A stretch of 64,000 nt of DNA from Durusdinium trenchii (taxonomy: Eukaryota > Sar > Dinophyceae > Suessiales > Symbiodiniaceae): the NCBI GenBank assembly GCA_963970005.1, contig CAXAMN010023362.1:281809-345808 (forward strand), read 5' to 3'. The position numbers and the translations under genes are program-made. This document shows, piece after piece, positions 58,601 through 64,000 of the stretch. The stretch's first letter is position 1, and every line of letters begins with the position of its first letter. A model generated the notes under the pieces. The model was given only the letters and a program-made list of their open reading frames with translations. It was not told the DNA's origin and did no database searches.

Positions 58601-60862
58601 CCTGAAGGTGTGACGACTATCGGGTGCAACGGTATGGACTACCTTGGCAAACCCATCATATTCAATCTCTGGACTTATCGAAGCAGTACCACTGCTTACG
58701 CTACAGCTCCGTTTGCTGGTCCTCGTACAGCCGAGCCAGGAAGAGATTGGAGACAGTATGTGAGAAGGCTCACGTATTATGTCGGGGTGACTTTGGGTGG
58801 AAATTATAGATCGAGTTCATCAATGGGGCTTCAACCTCTCACCGATTCTCATTTGAGGACAAAAGTGAACGAGAGCGATGGTTTTTGGACAAAGCTCTAT
58901 GTTGAGATGGTTGAAGAGTTCGATCTGACAAGTTGTTTTCAGTATCCCTCAGCAAGGGCCATGGTACTTATCCTGAAGTTGAACGATGTGCCAGAGGAGG
59001 CCGCATATCACATCAAGTTCCTTTCATCCAAAGTTGGGTGCCACACCGAGGAGAAGGACAAGGTGATGATTGACGGGGATACAGGAGTCATGGATGTTGA
59101 TCATTTGAGTGGCCAGATTAGAGGAGTCGGTACCGGACACACCATTCTTGTGACAGACCTTGACTATGCGACTAGAGCAAGTTCGTCAAAGAAAATCACG
59201 ACGATGCAGTACGGTATCCGAACTGAGATGGCATTCGAAAATTGCTGTGTATTCCAAGTTCAGGGAGAAAGGCATCAAGACATCCTGGATACTCTTGATA
59301 GAGTAGTCGTTTTCTTGGAAGAACATGGACAAGATCAGGGGGACGGTACAACCGTCCACATCTGGCTGTGTCTTCATTGTATGTTTCCGAACGGCAGCAC
59401 ACTGAGGTTGACCGAGGCGACATTCAAAGAGTTCTCAAGGAAGTTGGCTGAGAAGGTCCATTCGATCGGACAGCTCCTGACTACTCCAGTATTAGTGAAC
59501 ATCCAGCCAGATTCAAAGTTCTTCGGGCCAGCAAGATATGATCACAGTCACATTGTCACCGACATTGTAGACCAAGTGAGACGAAGTGGTGCCTTGGCCA
59601 CCAAATCGTCACGTGCCTGGAAGGCTATGTACTCAGTTGCAGGTGCTCCCAGTGCGAACTATATCACAGGCGGCGACAAGAACAAGATTTGGGCTGTGAT
59701 GGAGAAACAACTCACGAGAGAAAGGGTCATCCTATTGTGTTCAATGAATAAAGTTCATGTCAGTGCTTTGAACAACATGGCAGAGGACGAGATCCAGGTC
59801 CCAATTTCTCAGGACAACTTCGACAGGTACTTGAACGTTGCTATGTCGGCAAGTGATGGGCAACCGAAGAAGACCAGCACGAAGCATACTGTTGGTGGGA
59901 GCTTCAGTCAAGGTACCGAATGGAGGGACATCAGATTCGTTCTGAAAGATCCGGAGCCTGAGGAGGACAGGATGGAATATTGGATGACGGGAAATCGGAG
60001 AGTTGAGAATTACAAAGCCACTGCAGATGCCGCACCATATCTTTGTGAAGATTGCAACAAACATGATGCATCCGAGGATTGGAACACACACAAAGACAAT
60101 AGAAGCCATTGTGTGAATTGCAACTTCAACTTTTGGTGTGTTCAGAGCGGCACTCCCACGATTCAACAAGAAAGAGAAAGCATTTGGGAAACTGCAGTGA
60201 GAGTTAGAGTCCTTTGGGAGAAGAATGCTGAATGGAACCGTTTGTATCCAGCGCAGAATCTCCGTGAATTCATGGTCGAGGGTGCGATGATGCTATCCAG
60301 GAAGAATCCGCCTTGGATTCAAGGAGCATTGAAAGCTATTTCGCATCATGGTGGAATCAGAGCCCCGTCGGAACTTGTGGAACAGTACTGTACCCAAGGG
60401 AAGGGATCCACTCTTTTCATCCACCGAGACTATGATCCAGACAGTGAAGACTATGGCTTCCGAGCGTATATGGACTATGGGAATGTGGCGTACCACGACT
60501 ACATCCAATATTTCTTCACGCACAAGGAGTACCAGGATGTCTTCTCGTTGAATGAACATAGGACTGTTACAAATTCTGAGCTTGCGGGCGATATCATGGA
60601 GTTTTGGACTGGTGTTCTCGAACTGGCCGGCATCTTCAAAGACACGCTGTTCGAGGATTGGGCTCAGATCAATGAATGCAGAAGAGGTATAGAAATGTCT
60701 TTTCTTCACTTCTATGCAGCGAGCCGAAAATCAATCAATGACAACACCAAGAGGAATAAACCTTCAGGGCTCCATGTTACAGCTGAAGAACAAGCCTGTA
60801 TCGATGCCGTCATGTCCAGGTATGCTACCAGAAGTTCAGGAGAATGGTACGACTGGCCATAG
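46658..60862 (+). CDS. Giant copia polyprotein: gag-PR-IN-RT-RH-methyltransferase-like-unknown
   Basis: 4,734 codons with no stop. Order by residue: Ser/Thr-rich start; coiled coil 90-560; capsid-like helices 575-830; two CCCH fingers near 887-947 (CKYFVKGNCTMGKDCPFSH); protease DTGCGYDLIS near 1145; integrase H1377-H1381-C1388-C1391, then D1420, D1481, E1512; RT about 2038-2300 with LADAIQAYIQA, KALYGHPDAGTMWEKH and YVDD 2252-2255; RNase H about 2400-2630 (FADADFAG, STPEAE, FHDDNQ, ADIHTKAF); methyltransferase-like about 3062-3270 with PCTGG 3120-3124; about 1,450 residues of unknown function, with a Pro/Lys linker near 3950-3990 and a Cys cluster from C4463. All catalytic residues are present, so it may be active. 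The polyprotein would be cut by its own protease. Confidence 0.9.
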   Translation: MSSSGGNGSEPYSFAAPGGPNTISSPDSTMGTDSSANADVITMPTGSQISERSVPPARNLTDLAPVGPRRSMRATTRSTSPITSTARSPRRSIEKRRDDDRGTKEQRREIQLGEELRSARNAYNFLHEEYECIQAGYSRLHHEAEVEFRQMSDYNRKMQEHLQEMTQEDEGATIRIEELEHKLRLAESTAEHIYMRYQELAQETHQEHSELESVKATKDRMSQELQAAIGHIQEQNESSLAINRRSKAIQDENTAFVGIADQIQARMIALQDENVNMHEVIQHQREEQWNSEVRERRLQHSVHSSQDQSNQEAMVIDHLRGQLAMARGAELNARAEIEEMEVGMRMEIFVCQTEVSAKEMAEMKASHHEYEANVAKEVIAKGEIFNNEVLEGSIRERQQLKDANLALSEANAQLKRENMMRAPMFGDDGAEIQQKIRELENALLESQKETKNVIMENAKLKAEARMAPIVSRYSKRPSSRDRGLPTHASEEDEIRNAKEEAKHYKDGYNKMTESRDEMYDVYAETHNEYAEEREKSIELSEANKSLRDKISEAEASSSSHLAPATSTIMKVSRKEESKINVPSWPRINDLGLWRANLIQSIIIAANDSDQEPWIDWIKEAMDDPDPDKFVDSGDQRFHSIDAKLGLALTKVVMDAKDDGSGVAMKLRTRINAKGRTSSLIKGREVLALILMNFKTTSNVEVLYTSTHLYQLEYQGDKNLSLFFHTWDEILAGMKPVDVPSDETLRDLLWRKIRNSNLMAYDISAYNSMNDDDAKKTYKHLRDMIRRHIERQTEDRMILEKEKAVKNVANIFQNLKPGGPAPKLKAAPADPKKKPKGQQEQVVSEDAAAVKPKPNPKKHPEDKNKKGKGKGKGDGKDRSRSPSTDKKKIPCKYFVKGNCTMGKDCPFSHKKPRSPSRGSSVGKNDKPVCWMWIRGTCDKGKDCKFYHDPKASPKKGISAPADSGDDRPKPKAKPKPRPKAKPGAPAIDGELFMDESEDEGIAASAKAREGGAKVSFDEETCEIMLNEAIYSVRNKWKVVERKPLRPDIKRYDEKELTCYTRKEQIRFEEKVAEARGILMVPYTEIKRVRIPVGPKGDLAVTMSFDEDDGLVFHHKVIPHVCEGKKDHADTKTLSIPAKGSRTKFIMDTGCGYDLISKGRAKKLGLEVRESDQSMSFYTANGVTSTKGVADIHFDEFDSTYSPFVLDESPSVLSVGKKCMEEGYTFIWPACGNPYMVSPNYKKIMLEVEGNIPYIVKGSDFCNPTDDVRAEMIARFTLGEGEADYQSAFINCDVDPQGVMCDDDDLPVIEPPKVKRRKRNKKFKASPGEEDEVGSDVAGDSEPEADDDDADDIEVDIVDGASRMVRRGTLKADARKIEHLLTHRYKNPYCESCIRAKMKHFKTHRGAFKRKLKAFGDLVTFDFVDTRNILDQGISTDREIFVIRDRYTGVIWAYPSKERFAKDVVNAINHFKGLKKIKIAYADKAPEFETAMKQLKIPFDHSLPNHPQNNSLAERNNQFIMMTTATCLLEAGLPPCFWSYAVECVSHLLNIEEGEDGVSPWYKLHGKEFHGEKIPFGAKVFFMPSSQGRIEQKHKFDPKGIPGIFAGYEIKPGMNWSRQYRVWSLETFAHQSLAFDANRPIRKLLTPQLTETLVFLAPIEFPLKEGYEKINNTLEGMKIRDRRDGEPEVGDPSRMVDYGDYEPSERSMDFEELAEREIRDEDDEDAIEDHEADDEERNDPGGDDDPKPDGGHSKILSKPAKAKVPPSTGREDHPPVGDPSMEHMSVGKASDGIIYLNDDGETVKLDRKGNPYKVGSDGRRFFRSSPRPRSKYTPEEWKALSISDRAIAEKKEALEKEKMKERESKGAGSSKDKRKKKKKEDKDDDPKDVSPNIFIDLKKDRTLITDDDDMGGYSPSSASTLSTELPSDDDYLVEWEEWTSVENGFGPRATWDPLNIIDINSGEILNDMAVAYAMPTESNRCTTEDFTKNLKDHHLSFPSMPCINSISKHRERYTYADTTNPMSAYRNLFNAAVSRPVSRAEMLKNPKAKASMRKEWLGLHEQGVFDFSVIREYHDVKQEALTLKQVVHFARVHGIIVEKNYQLPMSDERRKFKGRGVLLGNKVKNQNWEAAFFQDLGNSPASFECSRWADFYGCVPGHSVKLADAIQAYIQASLTGPPCWVELPSDAWPDDVDVSKYHRPVVRLLKALYGHPDAGTMWEKHCDTQVRQLGFKPIGDEWPSMYFHEGLKLLLVIYVDDLKLAGPTENMTKGWSMLRTKLRIEPETDLGLYLGCMLTRGESKLHDGTVVNTVSYNMEGLLKLSVEKYLDIVGHDTKLKKVTTPSVPEETKSHPARAPAPGKEAVTCPWCANTFDPKYSGKLHSKSESDVTPDDGNRGSLAPHAASILMKLLYAARVARFDLLRSINMLARNVNKWTSNDDARLHHLMCYVNSTLDKRMIGWVGDPIATLSVGIFADADFAGCGETLRSTSGSHMHVQGKHTRFPIAGGSKRQGCISHSTPEAEIVAADSTLRNFGIPSIGLWQTLSGKAPEILFHDDNQGMIGVARTGKNPTMRHLERTHGISIVSLHEHFQQDHFVLLYEISHKMCADIHTKAFRTPLAWRRACMLINLLDPEDLSSKELADMVSPSVDHKKIDHQIFQTKTDDIPNFPYTQTPVLPRAVFVKGMTGKEGVQDLPNGDCIYVVKVPVYYRRFPPGRYIPSDTCRSTWVLVNGSWNCVEREATPLQQALRFDHWVERACFLYHASKASSSPEAGACLSQSPFLALANVPWTPDAVLQFSIASLSTDPALLQSQEVPLNNCHPATLRVINTLLRLVHGGSGGQDGASIRAFGAVQDHFVRLDSKGKNPKTNKNYRDEWRRDGDTLTRAHNVPRTQEFVPSEDSHCPVRLSDLSDYRRTEKYYKSGKDTKVDTWRFKGNSVGKDDPWIGNTTFLIVSNGHGHSPQHETTDNSNNKQKGDVTAIATGIQAWGMNTIAHEHMFIAQTAKYVASDTPPGRKPVLHLVLQRRSGRSHKYQFELHQQDVKGPQDIFDRCIMLQELERNVPCLVLMCAEEQNWFTFLQTCLKKQFMNIVTITEDDDACSAYGINKVKACVRSSLDCVFFAGPCTGGSAWNRLNRTVSIKAEMQIEKHQELYWSLWNCFAHALDHVFAIGACALTELPRSCEYWRDDRMTTLIEGTESHVHDFDGCMYGLATHYGHRNIPIKKPWRIVSWGVQFQSLMKKCDHKHQHAPCAGRETRVTQLYTLRIAQHMIETLNKRALSLWKKQHVASRAPVLYDWSRSPHPSMSNGNPCSEVNINKRFDKIIQSVHDSKKKKFTCENNHDTHDSCASVITFHNHLEQDFEINQASHFGAGVIQQFAKKKFAEFHPITVGLSPATLPQRGNSLAFVSHSWRLTTSLHRGDCVVNMFRSTVYGATGRSMASAKKLKEHLQKLDSRRGESPTLVPRQFVEDMDPGQALQLAEKWMERGVPPVYSISACYCAVEAKGGTIQERLVRSLRVLLSKYDPETDDGKEVTRAFFAGIKRVIGIVKSQERQVRPEHKPLGPPPPPNPEHFPYEAFASNDVWDRLELFSDNLLALFMPEPFNQEAPVKGMLADLNEKVAKRGMKGINSTAMSKDSLLDITRDGYFYDSMNDLHHRIPIEGRSSNYMAMTGEHWERSCRYISLAGASLGFALRFHNKNHPEDLTSLTDLIQIIAKGQSGGTLERCAAINNFQCIQALYQCIHRHVIEHSAISLRSETNAQMLAAFQHLKEWFPEVKPDVWTAGYNVLGAELGVHRDLLARDTSISILNQYIAELHLSEANLDEEPDLETLGKPKEKIYLTFENPSIGPPNLKDFSAVEPQWLCQFRIHHAKNKGLSQDEITKQMREEARRARDQSGAPKNRDDYTQTFGGKGSSVPPGGPYTSSSSGPRPPWERNNEQWDPWSSDVPHGAYDVPRPPPKAPPKCKPMPKPKQPAQPKEWFVTLPPEGVTTIGCNGMDYLGKPIIFNLWTYRSSTTAYATAPFAGPRTAEPGRDWRQYVRRLTYYVGVTLGGNYRSSSSMGLQPLTDSHLRTKVNESDGFWTKLYVEMVEEFDLTSCFQYPSARAMVLILKLNDVPEEAAYHIKFLSSKVGCHTEEKDKVMIDGDTGVMDVDHLSGQIRGVGTGHTILVTDLDYATRASSSKKITTMQYGIRTEMAFENCCVFQVQGERHQDILDTLDRVVVFLEEHGQDQGDGTTVHIWLCLHCMFPNGSTLRLTEATFKEFSRKLAEKVHSIGQLLTTPVLVNIQPDSKFFGPARYDHSHIVTDIVDQVRRSGALATKSSRAWKAMYSVAGAPSANYITGGDKNKIWAVMEKQLTRERVILLCSMNKVHVSALNNMAEDEIQVPISQDNFDRYLNVAMSASDGQPKKTSTKHTVGGSFSQGTEWRDIRFVLKDPEPEEDRMEYWMTGNRRVENYKATADAAPYLCEDCNKHDASEDWNTHKDNRSHCVNCNFNFWCVQSGTPTIQQERESIWETAVRVRVLWEKNAEWNRLYPAQNLREFMVEGAMMLSRKNPPWIQGALKAISHHGGIRAPSELVEQYCTQGKGSTLFIHRDYDPDSEDYGFRAYMDYGNVAYHDYIQYFFTHKEYQDVFSLNEHRTVTNSELAGDIMEFWTGVLELAGIFKDTLFEDWAQINECRRGIEMSFLHFYAASRKSINDNTKRNKPSGLHVTAEEQACIDAVMSRYATRSSGEWYDWP
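55840..56470 (+). other. PCTGG methyltransferase-like domain within the element 2 polyprotein
   Basis: Blocks: LVLMCAEEQNW, VTITEDDDA, FFAGPCTGGSAWNRLNRT, a WSLWNCF helix, TELPRSCEYWRDD, DGCMYGL, IPIKKPWR, CDHKHQHAPCAGRET and QLYTLRIAQHM. Each has a counterpart in the same order in element 1 (38,460-39,130). The two differ widely in sequence while keeping the Pro-Cys, Cys-Tyr-Trp and Cys/His blocks, which suggests selection on function. The SAM-binding loop is not convincing here. Confidence 0.65.
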
Positions 60863-61443
60863 CCCCAGAGCCCAAAAGAACGTCTACGGAAGAGCCTGAT
60901 GTAGAGATGAAGGATGGCGAAGCCGACCCTGCGAGTACCACTCCAGGAGTCGAGGAGCCTGAACCACCTACGCCTGAGCTTGATCCGCAAGACTACAAGG
61001 ATGGGGAAGGTCGTTCAGTATCCCCGACGAAAACATGGTCGCACTACCCGACATCGAATCCAGATACTGAAGAACGGAAAAGAGCTGCCAAGCGCAGTGG
61101 GCAAGGTACAGCAACCGCTTCCAACTGGAAAACCGCCTATGACAACCTCAGAAGGGTCAGAGCACGCGCAGTGAGCCAAAAGGTGTGCTATTGTTGTGGT
61201 TCAAACCAACATCACCTGGCTATTTGTCCCAACACTGAGAAGAAGGACGAGTTGATGAACTCATTCTCTCACATGGAGGACACTATGCGCAAGTGCTTCA
61301 CCGAGGACGACAAGGCAATCATCCGACGTGATGTTGAAAGCCGAAAGAGGAAAGCAAAGTCATCCAAAGACGTCGAAGACGAGGACTACATGGATGTGGA
61401 TGATGAAGATATTGAACTTCCCGAAGAAGAGCCGGAACTATGA
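60844..61443 (+). CDS. Element 2 second ORF, N-terminal part with CCHC zinc knuckle
   Basis: It starts at ATG 60,844, inside the end of the giant frame (19-base overlap, -1 relative frame), and runs 199 codons to a TGA at 61,441. An acidic Pro-rich start is followed by a zinc knuckle CYCCGSNQHHLAIC (C-x2-C-x4-H-x4-C), as in retroelement nucleocapsids, and an acidic tail (EDEDYMDVDDEDIELPEEE). The overlap suits re-initiation after the upstream stop, or -1 frameshifting, though no classical slippery heptamer was seen. Confidence 0.7.
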   Translation: MVRLAIAPEPKRTSTEEPDVEMKDGEADPASTTPGVEEPEPPTPELDPQDYKDGEGRSVSPTKTWSHYPTSNPDTEERKRAAKRSGQGTATASNWKTAYDNLRRVRARAVSQKVCYCCGSNQHHLAICPNTEKKDELMNSFSHMEDTMRKCFTEDDKAIIRRDVESRKRKAKSSKDVEDEDYMDVDDEDIELPEEEPEL

Positions 61444-64000
61444 GGTAAGGTACCACCTCACTCTCCGAGAGCCAAAGGTAGACCACACTCGTCAGACTCT
61501 GCAAAAGAGGAATACGCGAAAGCGGTCGAGGCAACCAAGAAGGCCTTTGGGAACGCCAGTTTCGTCACCAGATTCAAAGAGCCCGTCGACCTCTTTGACA
61601 TTGCCGATGACAAAGAAGGAGGAGAGTATAGGGTCGCAAATCACAGGGTTGATAGATCAGGTCCTAATGGAAAGTGGGAACTTGATGCACTTATTCAGGA
61701 GGCTGCAGCACTCGGAATAAAGATGCCCAAAGTGAAGGACCTTGCTCCTGACCCACAACAAGTTCAAAAGGTTGGATATCGGCAGATTGAGGTGACTTGC
61801 GATAGAGGAAGCATCGAGATAATTCCACAGTATGGAGTTACATTCTATGTGGAGTACTGGAATGGACCGAAGAGAGATGCAACTTTCACGGATCCACCAA
61901 AGATGAACCCAGCAACTCGCATCGACAAGTTCAGCGAGGAGAGTCAGCGGGTCAACGAGGTTAGCCATAGACTCAATAGACTACTCAGGCATGGAGTGGG
62001 AAAGCATAATGGGATTCAATCGCACCGCGGTCGAAAACCTCATGTGTCCCCGAAGTGCAATGAGGGTGGATGGGTGAACATCGATGAGATCCTGGAATAT
62101 GACCATGTCTTCAACGATGGTGTCGATATCAGTACTATCTCAGATGATCAACGTGAGCAAAATGTCAAGACAGAGCGATACCAGGATTTATGTAAGGCGA
62201 TGTGGCATGCAAAGAAGTTGCAGAACAGAGTACGCTATCAGATTGCCGCCATTCGTATCTCAAGGGAGGATGTCTCACTCGAAGAGGAAAGGCAATACTG
62301 GGCAAACCTCATGTATTACAGCACAGATGCACCGTCATTTCTGAAGCATGAACGTTGGATCGTTCCTTGTGCAATTCGAGCTGTTGCCTCTCACAATTCT
62401 GGAAGAGAGACTGTTCTTGAAGAGGATGTGTCAATATATCCTGTGTGGACTTCACATCTCATTCCAGAGAATGTGGCAATGCAGCTTGGAGGAAGCTTTC
62501 ACATGACATCGCTTTCCAATATTGAGTCAATCATGAAACTAGGAATTGTCCCTGGTGGAACGGAGGGATATAGAGGTAGTGTTTTCTTCAACCACTTTGC
62601 GCCGTGGGATGATCGATCATCAAAGATTCTGAGATCAAGATGGCCAAGAGTGGGAATGCCCGTTTGCCTTTATGTTCCAATCATGACTTTGAGGAAGCTT
62701 GGGGGAAGAATTTCGGAGAATTCCTACACTGTTGTTTTTAGAGAAGTTCCATGGAGATGTGTACGAGGTGCTTGGTATTGGGACGACTACGTTCAGGCAT
62801 GGAGGAGACTCCTGCTGGGAAGCACTGGAGAGCAAGTTGTTCTAGCGGCACGTCATGGACTTTGGGTTGCTCAGAAGCATACCATCCTCGAGAGAGCCGA
62901 CGAAGTCACGAAGTCAGCCTCGGCGACAGATGACAACGTCCAAAAGCTCGTGTCCCTTATCGATGAAGTACAATTCGATGACAATGGAGAGCTGATCGAG
63001 GATTCCATCAGTGAGGAAACTTGGGACGAAATCATCTCCAGAACATGTGAAGGGTATCGCAACGTGGATGGCAATATTTTGTGTCCATCATGTATGCATT
63101 TGACTTCTTCATCTTTGTCCGTGTGTCTATCTTGTCAAGGCAGGCTACTCTCGTGTGGTATTCGCAACACTGTCATTTCCGATTCACCCGTTGATCTTGT
63201 GAGCGACGATGAAGAGGAAAAGAAGGAAGAGAAGGAGCCTGAAGATGATGATCAAGATATCTTGGACCAGGCCACTATGGACGAGATCAGAAAGGCTTGG
63301 GAAGAAGACATCGCTCAAACTGAAGCAGCTGACGACGACGAGGACATGGACAATCTAGATCCTTCCAAACCGTCTGATGGTGCAGAAAACTTCAAAAGTG
63401 ACAATGTCGAGACCCCATCTTTCAATGAGGACGAGATCGACTACGATCGTGATTCTGATCTAGAAGATGAAGACGAACGAAACGTGATCATCGAGATCCA
63501 GAGGAGCACACAACAATATGAGGGGAAAAAATGTCAAGATGGTGAACCCGAGGATGAAGACGTCACCGACGACTTACATCCGGAGGCGAATCGACCGACA
63601 GATCGTGATGAACCGGGATACTATGCACAGCATGGAGCGACCGAGTTCAATCCCGAAGAAGGAAGAGACAACGAAGATCTCCCCATCTATTGTCGAGTAC
63701 CGGAACCTCGAATCTATGCGCATCAAGAGAGAGCCTACTGTCAGGACGTCTCCGTGAATGCATCGGGTTTGATGGATAGGTATGTGGTCAAATGTGTGCT
63801 GAACATGATCTCCCTGATGTACAAGAGCTACTATTGCACCAGCCTTACCGACTTCAAAGCAAATTGGAAAAGGAAGCGACTGGATGTGATAAGCAAGTTC
63901 GGTACAGAGGATTTCACTGAAATCGATGACGATGGGAGACCATTGGATCCAACAGATGACATGATGAGAATCTTTGCCAACGAAAACAAGATTACGATTG
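61444..64000 (+). CDS. Element 2 second ORF continued: Tpt1/KptA-like domain, zinc ribbon, acidic tail (partial)
   Basis: The same frame stays open for about 850 codons after the TGA, to the window end. A helical lead-in precedes a Tpt1-like domain (about 61,950-62,790): RLNRLLRHGVGKHNG, EGGWVNIDEILEYD, PCAIRAVASHNS, GSFHMTSLSNIESIMKLGI, VPGGTEGYRGSVFF and KLGGRISENSYTVVF. These match the family pattern LRH, GWV.vd.iL, IRA.QGHS, HgT...I...GL, R.H, and G..fy.S. The Arg-His of LRH (61,987-61,992), the Arg of IRA (62,377) and the Arg of GYRG (62,572) correspond to the four catalytic residues of Tpt1. A zinc ribbon CPSC...CLSC (63,082-63,140) and very acidic stretches follow. Known Tpt1 enzymes use NAD+ to remove RNA 2'-phosphates. 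Whether the TGA is read through, spliced out or a defect is unknown. Confidence 0.65.

Larger units (their letters stand above)
46416..64000 (+). mobile_element. Ty1/copia-type LTR retrotransposon, largely intact (element 2, 3' end outside window)
   Basis: The LTR-like sequence ends at 46,576 and is followed by the same primer-binding-like 14 bases as in element 1. One frame of 4,734 codons carries gag, protease, integrase, RT, RNase H, a methyltransferase-like domain and a long unknown region. An overlapping frame carries a CCHC knuckle and, after one TGA, a Tpt1-like domain and zinc ribbon. At over 17.5 kb it is very large for a copia element. The 3' LTR is not in the window. Confidence 0.9.

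Noticed and set aside
1-64000. CRISPR arrays, tRNA, rRNA and bacterial operon signals
   Set aside because: No regularly spaced direct repeats of CRISPR size, no cloverleaf-like sequence and no ribosomal RNA words were found by eye.

Overview
The window looks like nuclear DNA of a dinoflagellate, most like the Symbiodiniaceae. Four things point there. Introns with GC and GA donors as well as GT can be placed in a voltage-gated channel gene because each restores the reading frame. Retroelements of the kinds that fill these genomes take up about 40% of the window. Their LTRs carry a sequence matching the 3' part of the dinoflagellate spliced leader. Spliced genes with tiny exons lie among long gene-poor stretches. 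I see no bacterial operons, rRNA, tRNA or CRISPR.

Layout. 1-5.5 kb is mostly non-coding, with simple repeats, a dispersed palindromic repeat, and exons of a probable queuosine-salvage gene (4.69-5.42 kb) that stops where a mobile element begins. 5.5-12.96 kb is a decayed DIRS-like (tyrosine recombinase) retrotransposon: gag-like, reverse transcriptase, RNase H split around a cytosine-methyltransferase-like domain, then a tyrosine recombinase. A 10-base assembly gap with a duplicated 47-bp flank follows. 13.3-14.9 kb holds a small spliced gene I do not recognise. 16.7-21.9 kb is a single-domain voltage-gated cation channel gene with S1-S6 and an EF-hand-like C-terminus, in about 16 exons. 22-31.6 kb is gene-poor, with fragments of two unrecognised spliced genes, foldback repeats and simple repeats.

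31,628-45,060 is a complete but coding-defective Ty1/copia-type element: 108-bp LTRs, a near-perfect 5-bp target duplication, a primer-binding-like site and a polypurine tract. A 1.4 kb AT-rich spacer follows. From about 46.4 kb to the window end lies a second, much more intact copia element with one open frame of 4,734 codons and an overlapping second frame that runs off the end.

The main novelty is the cargo of these retrotransposons. Both copia elements carry, after RNase H, a methyltransferase-like domain with a PCTGG motif. Both also carry a second reading frame encoding a Tpt1/KptA-like RNA 2'-phosphotransferase domain followed by a zinc ribbon. In the intact element the residues corresponding to the Arg-His-Arg-Arg active site of Tpt1 appear to be kept. 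The DIRS element carries a separate methyltransferase-like domain that seems to share a C-terminal Cys/His signature with the copia ones. The first copia element also carries repeated hairpins with GNRA-type loops. Its LTRs are nearly identical although its genes are broken, which suggests recent movement in trans.
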